Assembly: GCF_041925275.1 (NCBI RefSeq) | Contig: NZ_JBHEUZ010000017.1 | Span: 1 to 64,000, forward strand | DNA: 64,000 nt | Reading direction: 5' to 3' | DNA from: Parapedobacter pyrenivorans_A | GTDB lineage: Bacteria; Bacteroidota; Bacteroidia; Sphingobacteriales; Sphingobacteriaceae | In this document: piece by piece, positions 53,086 to 62,504 of the stretch | How positions within the stretch are numbered: position 1 is the stretch's first letter | Layout: every line of letters begins with the position of its first letter | Made by a program: the position numbers and the translations under genes | Notes under the pieces: generated by a model | What the model was told of the DNA's origin: nothing | Database searches by the model: none | The model's input: only the letters and a program-made list of their open reading frames with translations

Positions 53086-55782
53086 CTACAACGATTTAAT
53101 GTACAGCACCAGCGATTCGATATCGCTCTTGGAAAGGACACCTAAATAGGAAGGCATCTCGGCACCATAGCCTTGAACAACCCTTTTGGACGGTTCCAAA
53201 ACGGATTCCCTGATATACCCTTCGTCCGCTCGTTGCGACGTGCCGTCTTCAAATGGGCGGTTGGACCCATAAATGCCCTTGAGCGGTGGGCCGTAAAACC
53301 CGTCTGTTTCTGTACCGGACGAATGGCAACCAGAACAGGCCGAAGCCACGAAAAGTTGCGCCCCGTTTTCTATGGAGGGACGCAGTTCGACAGTAGCTGC
53401 TGAAAAGCCTGTGGAGGGAGCCACGGACCAGTCTATCGGTGTATTGAACCCGGCACCTGCCAAATCGATTTCTTCCACCTCATTCACCGTAAACCAAAAG
53501 CCGTCGTGCAAGGTCGCTCCCGCTTCTGACCGCAGGTTATATAACAGTTCCATCTGCATGACCTCCGTCATGTCCCGAACAACCACCAACACCGCCTTCC
53601 GGTCTGCTGAGATGTGCGACGACCATACGGGCATCACCTCCTCACCCGGTGTGCCATCGAGCTTGTAATGGCCTGAGCCATATTCCCGTGTACGTTTATA
53701 GTTCCATCTTTTAACTTGGAAATTCGTTGGATTTACGGCCCATGCGGAATCCAGCGCTACACCAAACCGCAGTACGATGCCCTGCTGGCCTGCCTTGAAT
53801 TGGCCGGGCAAATAAAAGGGCTGTCTGGTATACCGCAAACGCACAAATGCCGATACGCCCGGCGAGCTTGACCCCCACAGGTTGAAGCCAGTGACGTAAA
53901 GCTGGCCATCACGCGGATTGATGGCCCCTTTTTGAGTTGGGGCCGGGTAGTTTGCCCTTATGAACGACACACCGCCCTGTACCGCGTTTGACGTACTGTC
54001 TATCAGCACCTTGAACAGACCCGGGCGGGCAAACGAGAAATGGATCATCTGTTCATCCAGCGGTCCCATCTTCCCTCCGGTGATCCAACGCTGGCTATTG
54101 CCCGACCGGTCGACACGGTGGGGAATCCAGGTGAGGGGTTCTTTGATGGTAGCATGGTGATCTTCCGGCGAGGTGGGAAAACCGAAATAATCGCCCTTCC
54201 CTACCAGGAGGACGGGCGTGGAAGGCACGTAGTTACCCTGCTGGTCGGAGGCCGACAGCATCCCTTTTGTGGGGTGGATACCGATATACGGTCCACGGAG
54301 CCCGGTGGCAATAGTTTCCACATGCCGCCCATCGGCAGCTATCTTCATCACCGTACCCCGCTGCGACGAGCCGCCGATACCGCCTTTTGCGATGTAAAAC
54401 CCACCGCCGGGTGCCGCCACCATATCCCCTGCCCATTCGCGCGAATGCAGCGACTGCTCCATCTGATTGCAGAAATTCTCGTAGTAATCCGCCACGCCGT
54501 CCTCGTTCAGATCATGCAGCCGCACCACCCCTTCCTTCCCGAAAACATACACCATCCCATCCACGATTTCGATGCTCATCGGTTCATACAGACCCGACGC
54601 AAACCGGCGCCATTCCAGCCGCTTCAGGCTGCGATCGATTCCGTCTACGATCCATACATCGCCCGAGAAGGTAACCACGGCGGCGCGCTGGCCGTTAAAA
54701 AAAGCAACGTCGGCTACCCGCACATTCCGTTTCCATGGGTTCGGGACCGGGAGGGTCAATATATCGGTAACGTATGCAGCCGTATCCGGAGATAACTGGC
54801 CCCGCGTATAAACGGTTTCCTTCCAATAAGCTGGCCCGCCACGGCCAAAATCGGGCATATCGACCTTGGTTCTGCCAACCATATCCAAGAAAGCATCCCG
54901 CTTTGCGATAGGTCCGCGCCATAGCACCACTTTCGCTTCCACACGTTTGTCTGTTTGCGGGAAACAAACCGTAACGTACCGGTGGTCTATGGCGGCGGGT
55001 ACCAAGCCGCCTTCGTGATCTGCCACCACCCCGATCGCGGTAACGGTGTCACAGGTTTCGCCATGGTAGATATAAAGTACGGAGCCAGCCGTTTCCGTGC
55101 GGGAACCATCCGTAACCTCGGCAACATGGAGATACAGCCCTTGCTCCAGCCCGTCCAACCGGAAGGTCCGCGAAAAAGCGGCTTCTTCCCCGAAACGCGT
55201 ACTACCGGGATGTTCCATGATGTCTGTCGTACCGATGGTATAGGAAAGCCCAACGTCATCGCCTTTTAAATACACACCATTCCACCGGCCGATGCGTTCA
55301 GGGAGCGGTCCGTACCGATGCCGCCCCGTGCCGTCCGACAGATCCCTCGGATCCTGGAAACTCGGCATGCCGATGCTCCAACCTGCATATTCGCCCGTCG
55401 CTAGTTTGGGTGTGCCCAAGATCGCCGGGATTTGGTCGCCTTTATTGAAAAAATCATCGTACGAAATCTGGGCCATCGTTACCATGGGCAGGAACGCACC
55501 TTCCCAAGCCACCGACCACCGCAGCAAGTCCATATCGAACCCCACGTAGGCGCTATCCCCGAGGTTGATAGCCAGTGTACGCGCAGCGCTGTTGCGCTGC
55601 GGGAATCCCGGACCTAGTTTATTTGAATTCAAAGGCCCCGTGATGAAGGGGAACCCCGGTTCCACGAAGGGGCCTATTTCAGCCGTTTCAAAATCGTTGG
55701 CCGTTACCACCGTATGCCGCCCTTCGCAGCCTACCCATATGGAAAACGCCACAAGCCAAAAGAACCACTTTATTAGCAACAT
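53086..55782 (-). CDS. Lipoprotein with DUF6797-like region, propeller-like segment and C-terminal cytochrome c
   Basis: 898 residues. The signal sequence ends in WVGC (Cys19), a likely lipid anchor. The N-terminal third resembles DUF6797; a propeller-like part (about 330-700) has sorbosone-dehydrogenase-type segments (LTLPVPNPWKRNVRVADVAF; YYENFCNQME; GPYIGIHPTKG). The C-terminus is a cytochrome c domain with CSGCH at 816-820 and candidate axial Met876 in GAEMPSYLG. One haem is therefore expected. It begins 3 bp after the cupredoxin-containing gene and is likely an electron-accepting partner in the periplasm or on the surface. The substrate is unknown. Confidence 0.75.
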   Translation of the reverse strand: MLLIKWFFWLVAFSIWVGCEGRHTVVTANDFETAEIGPFVEPGFPFITGPLNSNKLGPGFPQRNSAARTLAINLGDSAYVGFDMDLLRWSVAWEGAFLPMVTMAQISYDDFFNKGDQIPAILGTPKLATGEYAGWSIGMPSFQDPRDLSDGTGRHRYGPLPERIGRWNGVYLKGDDVGLSYTIGTTDIMEHPGSTRFGEEAAFSRTFRLDGLEQGLYLHVAEVTDGSRTETAGSVLYIYHGETCDTVTAIGVVADHEGGLVPAAIDHRYVTVCFPQTDKRVEAKVVLWRGPIAKRDAFLDMVGRTKVDMPDFGRGGPAYWKETVYTRGQLSPDTAAYVTDILTLPVPNPWKRNVRVADVAFFNGQRAAVVTFSGDVWIVDGIDRSLKRLEWRRFASGLYEPMSIEIVDGMVYVFGKEGVVRLHDLNEDGVADYYENFCNQMEQSLHSREWAGDMVAAPGGGFYIAKGGIGGSSQRGTVMKIAADGRHVETIATGLRGPYIGIHPTKGMLSASDQQGNYVPSTPVLLVGKGDYFGFPTSPEDHHATIKEPLTWIPHRVDRSGNSQRWITGGKMGPLDEQMIHFSFARPGLFKVLIDSTSNAVQGGVSFIRANYPAPTQKGAINPRDGQLYVTGFNLWGSSSPGVSAFVRLRYTRQPFYLPGQFKAGQQGIVLRFGVALDSAWAVNPTNFQVKRWNYKRTREYGSGHYKLDGTPGEEVMPVWSSHISADRKAVLVVVRDMTEVMQMELLYNLRSEAGATLHDGFWFTVNEVEEIDLAGAGFNTPIDWSVAPSTGFSAATVELRPSIENGAQLFVASACSGCHSSGTETDGFYGPPLKGIYGSNRPFEDGTSQRADEGYIRESVLEPSKRVVQGYGAEMPSYLGVLSKSDIESLVLYIKSL

Positions 55783-55785
55783 CCC

Positions 55786-58700
55786 TCAGTTAACTGTGAA
55801 GACACCTCGCATAATCTGCCAGTGGCCAGGGAATGTGCAGATAAATGGGTAATTGCCCGGTGTATCGGGTGCCACGAAATCGAGCTGGTAGGTTTCACCC
55901 GCATTGACCAGCGGGGTGGCGAACAGCACTTCGGGTATATCGGGGATGAACTGCCTTTCGTAGGCATCTGGCAAGCTGGCCATCGCATCAGCGGCGGCAC
56001 CGACCTTCTCCAGGCTCCCCGGCTTGGCTACCACGATGTTGTGGGGCATTTGGTCGCTATTGTCAAACAGCAGCGATACCGATTTACCATGGGGCACGGT
56101 AAGGGTCACTTGGTCGAAAGCCATTTTGCCAGGCAGTGCCTTGAGGCGGATGACAACCTCGCCCAGCTCCTTCCCGGATACTGCAGCAACTGCTGATGCC
56201 GGGGCGGCGGGTTCCAGGATATCGCGGTGGTCTTCGCGGAATCGTTCCACGGCCACCACGCCCGCCAGCTGTTCGAAGTCGGCCGCAGAAAGCGGTTCCA
56301 CACCATATTTGGGATAGGCCGGGTCGTCCATGATGAAGCCCGGCACCTGCAGCTCCTGCGCCGAAGCCAACGGCCTAAGCAATGCGTAAGCCTTTTCGGG
56401 TTCGTTGGCAAGGAACTGCTTGTCTTTCTCGAACATCTCCATCCATACCGGCTTAAGGTGCTTGAACGATTCGACCAGCGCGTAGCCGATGTAATCATCC
56501 ACGGGTTTTTCGGTGGCTGCCAGCAGCGCCTGCACAGTCCTTTCGGACTTGAAGTGGCTCAGTGCTACGATTGCTTCCAAGCGTACCCGTGGCGACGGAT
56601 CGGCAGAAAGGGCGATAAGCCTATCGAACGCCCCCTTGATCCGGTCGGACCAGTAGAACAGCACCCGTGTGGACGCCGTACGGATAGCCTGGTCTCCGCT
56701 GGCCAGCAGTGCTTCAAGAAGCCGCTCGTTGGCAACATTTAATTGTTGGTATACCCATAGTGCTTCCAAACGGTGCCGCTCCACCTCCGGGTCTGTGGCG
56801 TCAAGCCGAGCTACCCAATTCTCCACGGCGGGAAGCACCTGACCAACAGGAAATTCACGGAGTTGCCGCCTCGCACGGTAGCGCGTACGATCTTCGGGAA
56901 CCTTGAGCTGGTTTAGCAACCCGTCGATATCCATATGGCTCAGATCGACCGGCTGTAGTGTAGGCTTATCCCGGTGCGTAATCCGCCAGATACGACCCCG
57001 TGCGTGGTCGCGCATCGGGTCGCGGAAGGCCTGCTCCCCGTGCTGGATGATGGGGTCGTACCAATCAACCACGTACAGGGCACCATCCGGACCAAACTGC
57101 AGGTCGACCGGGCGGAAATTGGGGTCTTTGGACTGCAACAATGGAACGGTCTCATGCCCAACGATACCACTCCCCGATTCGGATACCTTGTGCTGCCGGA
57201 TACCCTGAAAGCCGATGAACGTATTGAAAAGTACGTTACCCTGCACGCTATCGGGAAATGCCCGGCTCGACACGATTTCCAAACCACAGGTCTTCGGTTT
57301 AGACGGCGAGGTGAGGAAATCTTTCATGCCAACGTGCTTCTTAGGGTAGTCTATGGCCACCGTGAGCGGCGGGGCGAAGTAGTTCATCCCCGTGGATACA
57401 TCGGCAATAAGGTGCGTGCCGTCCCGGGTGAAAACACTGCCCCAAGGATTGGCATAAGGATATGAGATGTACTCGTCGAATTTCATGGTGCGCGGCTCAT
57501 ACCGCCACGTGTTGCCATAAGCGCCCCGACGCGGTCCATAAGGGGTTTCTACTTGGGTATGCAGGAATGTGCCCATGTGCATATACAGCGCCCCGTCGGG
57601 ACCCCATTCATAGGTATTGAGCGTGTGGTGCGAATCTTCGGTACCGAACCCCGAGAGCAGTACCTGCCGGAAATCAGCACTTCCGTCGCCGTCGGTATCT
57701 TTCAGGAAAATAAAGTCGGGCGCCTGGGTGACGTACACCCCGCCATCGCCCAGCTCGAAACCCAGGGGGAGGTACAGACTATCGGCAAATACCGTGTGCT
57801 TATCGGCCCTGCCGTCGCCATCCGTGTCTTCCAGTACGATGATCTTGTCGTTGGGTGGGTTGCCGGGCGTATAATGCGGATAGGATGGCATGGTAGCCAC
57901 CCATAGGCGACCCTGTGCATCGAACGCAATCGACACCGGGTTGGCCAACGGGAAGTCCACTTCGGAGGCAAACAGCTCAATCTGGTAGCCATCCTGCAAC
58001 ACGAACTGCGATTTGGCGACCTCCAGGTCTTTCGGGGTAGTGGCGGGCACGGCCGCATGTAGGCCTTGCGCATGGCCGAAGGATACTACCCGCTCCAGGG
58101 CTTGCTTGTCGACGGTCGTCTTTTCACCGGCGCCAGCCCATACGAGGCTATCCAGCAGCACGACCATACGGTCAATCTCCTGCAGTTCGGTGGGGAGCGC
58201 CCCGCCCCCCGCCCAGTCGCGCCGACGACCGTAGATGTACTCGCCATTCTGCGCCTTATGGCGGTAAAAAAAATGTTGGTTCTTGGTAGCCACAAGCTCC
58301 TGCAACCCGGCCGCGTGCGCATCGGCCGGCCAACGGGCAACGGGCAGGTCCAGTGCACTGGCCATGAGCTCACTGGCGATGCGATACCCGCGGTCCGTGA
58401 GATAGATACCATTGCTCGTCAGCGAATCGCTGCCCGCTTCCATCAGCTTCTTAGTGGGTGTATAAAGATCGATGAACGGGATGTCGAGCGACTGTGCCAC
58501 TTGGTGCATGCCGCGGGTATACGCTTTCAGCGACTTATTGTGTTCGGTTGGGTCGAGCAGGAAACCACCCAGTGCCTCATGGGCAACGGGCGATACAAGG
58601 ATAATCTGCGGGGGCGTCTTGCCGTCATAGCTGTGCCCCTGCAGGTCGGAGAGGAAGGCCCGCAGGTCGTCCTTAAATGCCGCCAGGCTATCCGGTCCTT

Positions 58701-59040
58701 TGAACGATTCGTTCATGCCGAAGCAGGCGATGATTACGTTGGCACCCTGTTGATGCAGGTGCTCCTGCAGTGTACCAAAATTCAACGGACGCGGACGGAG
58801 GTTCACTTCGTCGGCACTCCATCCCAGGTTACGCACCCGTAGGTGATGTTCCGGGAAACTCCGGTGTAGGAGCGTCTCGAAATAATTGCTTCGCTGCAGA
58901 CCTTCGGCAAACGAATTGCCCACAACAACGATGCTACTTCCGGGAGCAGGTTTGAAAGGCCAAACTTCCGTCTGCTTCCGGCAGGATAAAACAAAAGTGA
59001 TGACCGCTAATACTAAGCCGCCGTATAAGATTTTATTCAT
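55786..59040 (-). CDS. Multidomain lipoprotein: SGNH-like, PVC-type beta-propeller, HEAT repeats and cupredoxin
   Basis: 1084 residues; lipobox VLSC (Cys20). Residues about 35-240 are an SGNH-hydrolase fold with block I GNSFAEG and block III FGMNES, but the usual DGxH catalytic pair reads NGIY (SNGIYLTDRGYR), so hydrolysis is doubtful. Residues about 340-650 are a PVC-type membrane-bound dehydrogenase propeller (DGYQIELFASE; DFPLANPVSIAFDAQGRLWV; LEDTDGDGRADK). HEAT-like repeats follow (about 700-860). Residues about 965-1084 are a cupredoxin with a complete type 1 copper set: His1000, Cys1068, His1073, Met1077. Planctomycete relatives often end in a haem domain; here copper replaces it and haem is on the next gene. 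An electron-transfer role is likely. Confidence 0.8.
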   Translation of the reverse strand: MNKILYGGLVLAVITFVLSCRKQTEVWPFKPAPGSSIVVVGNSFAEGLQRSNYFETLLHRSFPEHHLRVRNLGWSADEVNLRPRPLNFGTLQEHLHQQGANVIIACFGMNESFKGPDSLAAFKDDLRAFLSDLQGHSYDGKTPPQIILVSPVAHEALGGFLLDPTEHNKSLKAYTRGMHQVAQSLDIPFIDLYTPTKKLMEAGSDSLTSNGIYLTDRGYRIASELMASALDLPVARWPADAHAAGLQELVATKNQHFFYRHKAQNGEYIYGRRRDWAGGGALPTELQEIDRMVVLLDSLVWAGAGEKTTVDKQALERVVSFGHAQGLHAAVPATTPKDLEVAKSQFVLQDGYQIELFASEVDFPLANPVSIAFDAQGRLWVATMPSYPHYTPGNPPNDKIIVLEDTDGDGRADKHTVFADSLYLPLGFELGDGGVYVTQAPDFIFLKDTDGDGSADFRQVLLSGFGTEDSHHTLNTYEWGPDGALYMHMGTFLHTQVETPYGPRRGAYGNTWRYEPRTMKFDEYISYPYANPWGSVFTRDGTHLIADVSTGMNYFAPPLTVAIDYPKKHVGMKDFLTSPSKPKTCGLEIVSSRAFPDSVQGNVLFNTFIGFQGIRQHKVSESGSGIVGHETVPLLQSKDPNFRPVDLQFGPDGALYVVDWYDPIIQHGEQAFRDPMRDHARGRIWRITHRDKPTLQPVDLSHMDIDGLLNQLKVPEDRTRYRARRQLREFPVGQVLPAVENWVARLDATDPEVERHRLEALWVYQQLNVANERLLEALLASGDQAIRTASTRVLFYWSDRIKGAFDRLIALSADPSPRVRLEAIVALSHFKSERTVQALLAATEKPVDDYIGYALVESFKHLKPVWMEMFEKDKQFLANEPEKAYALLRPLASAQELQVPGFIMDDPAYPKYGVEPLSAADFEQLAGVVAVERFREDHRDILEPAAPASAVAAVSGKELGEVVIRLKALPGKMAFDQVTLTVPHGKSVSLLFDNSDQMPHNIVVAKPGSLEKVGAAADAMASLPDAYERQFIPDIPEVLFATPLVNAGETYQLDFVAPDTPGNYPFICTFPGHWQIMRGVFTVN

Positions 59041-59209
59041 TGTCGCACACCGATAATAATAGTAAATAATCCAAGCTAAATGGCCAAAAAGGCCTACGGG
59101 GCGGTGCCCATACTGTCGATACCAAAGAAAGTAAAACGATTGGATTTCCGCGTCCTGTGCTTACCTGAAGTAAGCAAACTCAGCCCAACTTAGTTATTTG
59201 AAATAGCCG

Positions 59210-61360
59210 CTAAAGGGTTGTCGCCATGGCCGGATCGCTGACGCCATGTTTACCCGTCTCTACCCGTCCGGCAAAACGGCATGAAAACCCATCTGCCGCT
59301 TGCACCGTAAAGTCATACCAGTTCGCGCTATTTTTCAACGGTATATGCTTCTTCAGCCGCCGCCCCGCCGCAACGGTTAACGTCTCCGATGCAGGGTACC
59401 CGTAAGCGTTGGCGATGAGCTTTACCGCTAGCGATGTTTGCAATGGATGTTTCAACTGTATGGAAATCCCCCCTTTGCGTTGATCGTAATCCAATTGTAC
59501 CTCCGGTTCAACCGCATGGATGTTTCCGGCAAACTTGCGGAAATAACCATTGGGCCCATACACTTCGAGATCATATGCGCCACCCGTTTCGGCGGCATCC
59601 CACTCGTCGGCCAGTGATTTAGCGGCCTCTACCGTGTATCGGCGCGGTATCTGCTCAAGCCGGTTCAGATCATATACGTGATAAACCGCCCCCTTCGCTC
59701 CTTTATTTTCGAAAACCAGTCGCACCTGCCGTTCTTCGCGTAGGTAGTGAAGTGTGCAATGCAAGGCATAGGGTAGCGCCCGCGATAACCGGGTTCCTTT
59801 TTCCTGATAGAGCTGCGATGGCTTTTCGGGGGCGACCGCTTTGGGTAACGTCTTCGAAGCAGCATCGATGGCTTCAAATCCAGACGTATCTGGCATAACG
59901 GGAAATTTCGGGTCATTGGGCGTGACAAAATCAAATGCCGATGTGAGATCACTACTTACGGCACGGTGCCAGGGCGATATGGCCGGCACCGTTACGCCAA
60001 ACCGTTTCTCGATAAATTGCGCCACCGAGGTGTGGTCGGCTACGGCCGAGTCTACCCATCCCCCTTTACTCCAGGGCGACAGGATATACATCGGCACCCG
60101 GGGTCCCATACCCCACGGCCGCAGGTTGCCGGAGATGGTGTCCCGCTTGTCAATGTAGACACGATTGGTCTCCGTATCCGCCAAGTTATCCTTGTCGTTG
60201 TGGAAATACATACCTGCCAGCTCCATTGTTGACTTACCCGCAAGGGTGTTATCGAGGTTGTAAGAAGGCACAGCGGGCGCCGGCAGGTGATCAAAAAGGC
60301 CATCATTCTCATCAAATGTTAGAAAGAATACGGTCTTACTCCACACCTCGGGGTTGGCCGTGATGGCCGCGAGCACCTCGTGCGTGAAATCAGCCGCCCG
60401 GTAAGGGCTAGACGGTGCTCCCGGGTGTTCTGAATTGCTTTGGGAGGGCAACACCCAACTCACTTGTGGCAAAGTACCGTTTTTCACATCATTGGTAAGG
60501 TCCTCTATCGACCAATGCCTCATGCCGTTTTCATAAATCGGCGATCCCGGTTTCGCGTTCCGGAAACTCTCAAATGCCAGACAACCATGCATGGCCCCCG
60601 TCCAATTATCGTTGGGGTCCTGGTAAATACGCCAGCTGATGCCCGCCTTTTGCAATACGTCCGGTATGGTGGGCCAGGTGAAGGCACTTCCCTGATAAGT
60701 ATAGCCCGGTTCGGGCATATGGCCCTTAATCCAGCAACGCAGGTTTACCGGTTCCGAATCGGCATCGGTACAGTTGATACCCGCCGCCCGCATTTCAGGA
60801 TCGTGCACCGATCCCGACCAAAACACGATCCGGTTGGGGTCGGTGCCTGTGGCTATGGAGCAATGATACGCATCGCAGATGGTGAAATATTCGGCCATGG
60901 CATATTGGAACGGGATCTCTTCGCGTGTATAATAGGCCATGGAATAAGGGGTTTTGAACAGCGGCCAAAACCCGTATTTACCCTGGTTCCAGGCAGCCTG
61001 CGTATCCGGAAAATTGTGTGGGGTTCCATTGATTAACGCGGCATTGGAAGTGTTTTTATTCGCCCGGTAAGGCGGTACAACCTGCTTCCCATCCGATTGG
61101 TGGAATGCCCGATGGCCGCTTGCCAGCGGGATAGGGAAACGGTCGCCAAACCCACGCACACCGCGCATAGTTCCGAAATAATGATCGAACGACCGGTTTT
61201 CCTGCATGAGGATAACGATGTGCTCCACGTCATTGATAGACCGGGTTGCATTATGCGCTTCCACTGCCAAGGCCCGTTGCAGCAGTGGCTCCCACAGTGC
61301 ACCGGTAAGCCCGGCAGTAGCTGATAGCTTGATGAAATCTCTCCGATGTAATTTTCCCAT
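59210..61360 (-). CDS. Tat-exported phospholipase C (phosphocholine-specific type)
   Basis: 716 residues. A twin-arginine signal (HRRDFIKLSATAGL) at residues 5-18 shows export in folded form. The phosphoesterase domain (about 45-450) contains the family motifs HIVILMQENRSFDHYFGTM, SGSVHDPE, LTFDENDGLFDHLPAP and a DHTSVAQFIEKRFG segment. Two C-terminal DUF756-type beta domains follow (about 530-700). This is the non-haemolytic PLC/acid phosphatase AcpA superfamily; it hydrolyses phospholipid headgroups or other phosphoesters. It follows the SGNH esterase by 13 bp. Confidence 0.92.
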   Translation of the reverse strand: MGKLHRRDFIKLSATAGLTGALWEPLLQRALAVEAHNATRSINDVEHIVILMQENRSFDHYFGTMRGVRGFGDRFPIPLASGHRAFHQSDGKQVVPPYRANKNTSNAALINGTPHNFPDTQAAWNQGKYGFWPLFKTPYSMAYYTREEIPFQYAMAEYFTICDAYHCSIATGTDPNRIVFWSGSVHDPEMRAAGINCTDADSEPVNLRCWIKGHMPEPGYTYQGSAFTWPTIPDVLQKAGISWRIYQDPNDNWTGAMHGCLAFESFRNAKPGSPIYENGMRHWSIEDLTNDVKNGTLPQVSWVLPSQSNSEHPGAPSSPYRAADFTHEVLAAITANPEVWSKTVFFLTFDENDGLFDHLPAPAVPSYNLDNTLAGKSTMELAGMYFHNDKDNLADTETNRVYIDKRDTISGNLRPWGMGPRVPMYILSPWSKGGWVDSAVADHTSVAQFIEKRFGVTVPAISPWHRAVSSDLTSAFDFVTPNDPKFPVMPDTSGFEAIDAASKTLPKAVAPEKPSQLYQEKGTRLSRALPYALHCTLHYLREERQVRLVFENKGAKGAVYHVYDLNRLEQIPRRYTVEAAKSLADEWDAAETGGAYDLEVYGPNGYFRKFAGNIHAVEPEVQLDYDQRKGGISIQLKHPLQTSLAVKLIANAYGYPASETLTVAAGRRLKKHIPLKNSANWYDFTVQAADGFSCRFAGRVETGKHGVSDPAMATTL

Positions 61361-61373
61361 GGTTATTCTCGCG

Positions 61374-62456
61374 TCAATGGTTCATATACTGTTCGATATA
61401 CGGATATAGGTGGTTGGCGTACCGCATAAATCCTAAATCGGTGAAATGGACGCCGTCCACCGTGGCTTCATTGTCGGTGCCGAGCATCCCCAATGCCGGA
61501 ACAATGTGGATGTGCTGCTCACCACTGGCGATTAGCCGATGGAACACGGTGTGTAGCGCGGCATTCTTATCGGCTATGGTCTGCCGTACGCGGCGGTCGA
61601 ACGCTGCCTGCGGATAGAGTGGGTTTTCCACAAACAATATGGTGGTGTGGGGGGCCTTCTGCCGCACAATACGATAAAATTTTTCCAATCGCTCTTCAAT
61701 CAGTTCCACGCCTACGTTGGGCATAAAATCGAGCACGATCAACGAAGCCTCCCGATGGCCGATAAGCTCCGCTATTTCGTAGTCGAGCTTTGCATTGCCA
61801 CTAAACCCGAGATTGACGAACTCGCGATTAAACCGACGGCTCAATATATTAAGGTGGGCCATCCCTGGGCGGGAAGCACATCCGCCCTGCTGGATGCTGG
61901 TGCCGTAACATACTACAGGCTTATCAGCAACCGGAAGGCCTGCCAAGGGCGGAGCGATGGTAGCCGACGAATCAGCGCCGAGCTGCAAATCCACCACACC
62001 ATCGTATAACGGAAAATAAAGCATGAATTCCTTGAAAGTGGTATCCATGTTGGCAACGATCCTGGCCTCATTGGTTAGGCTGTTTACCTGCGGGCGGGCG
62101 GAATTGACGAATACCCATTTTCCCTCATCCAGGCAATACAGATCAAACCCTTTGATGCCGGTTTCTGTCATATGGTTCATCATGCGGTTTTGGTACAGCG
62201 TCCATTTCAACCCCATGGCGGTGGTGTTCGACCGGAACCGCAGGTACAATCCGGCCGTATTTTTACCGAGTCCCCACACCGGTTCGCGCGACTGCGTTTT
62301 CAGCGCTGCGGGCAACCGCTCATAGCGGGTCTCGGTTTGGTCGGTCATCTTTCCGAACAAGGGCAGTGACTCGACGCTATGGTACTTTAGTTGGCCTAAT
62401 ACAGGTAGCCAGCATCCTAAGAAGCCGATGATGGAGGCTAGTTTAACGACGTTCAT
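61374..62456 (-). CDS. Secreted SGNH/GDSL hydrolase (probable carbohydrate esterase)
   Basis: 360 residues with a signal peptide (to about 21). An N-terminal beta-sandwich (about 25-170) precedes the SGNH domain (about 175-355). Nucleophile Ser in CYGTSIQQGG, Gly in GFSGNAKLD, and the catalytic Asp-x-x-His in DGVHFTDLG are all present, unlike in the neighbouring SGNH-like lipoprotein. The two-domain layout matches acetyl-xylan-esterase-like carbohydrate esterases. Probable de-acylation of a glycan in the periplasm. It starts 48 bp after the oxidase gene. Confidence 0.85.
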   Translation of the reverse strand: MNVVKLASIIGFLGCWLPVLGQLKYHSVESLPLFGKMTDQTETRYERLPAALKTQSREPVWGLGKNTAGLYLRFRSNTTAMGLKWTLYQNRMMNHMTETGIKGFDLYCLDEGKWVFVNSARPQVNSLTNEARIVANMDTTFKEFMLYFPLYDGVVDLQLGADSSATIAPPLAGLPVADKPVVCYGTSIQQGGCASRPGMAHLNILSRRFNREFVNLGFSGNAKLDYEIAELIGHREASLIVLDFMPNVGVELIEERLEKFYRIVRQKAPHTTILFVENPLYPQAAFDRRVRQTIADKNAALHTVFHRLIASGEQHIHIVPALGMLGTDNEATVDGVHFTDLGFMRYANHLYPYIEQYMNH

Positions 62457-62504
62457 AATCAGTTGATGTGTCTACTCGCCCTCAAAAATGGCAAAAAATG
62501 GTGA

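Noticed and set aside
59159..59175. 6-bp inverted repeat GCTTAC/GTAAGC upstream of the cupredoxin gene
   Set aside because: The arms are short and no promoter boxes are near, so chance occurrence is likely.
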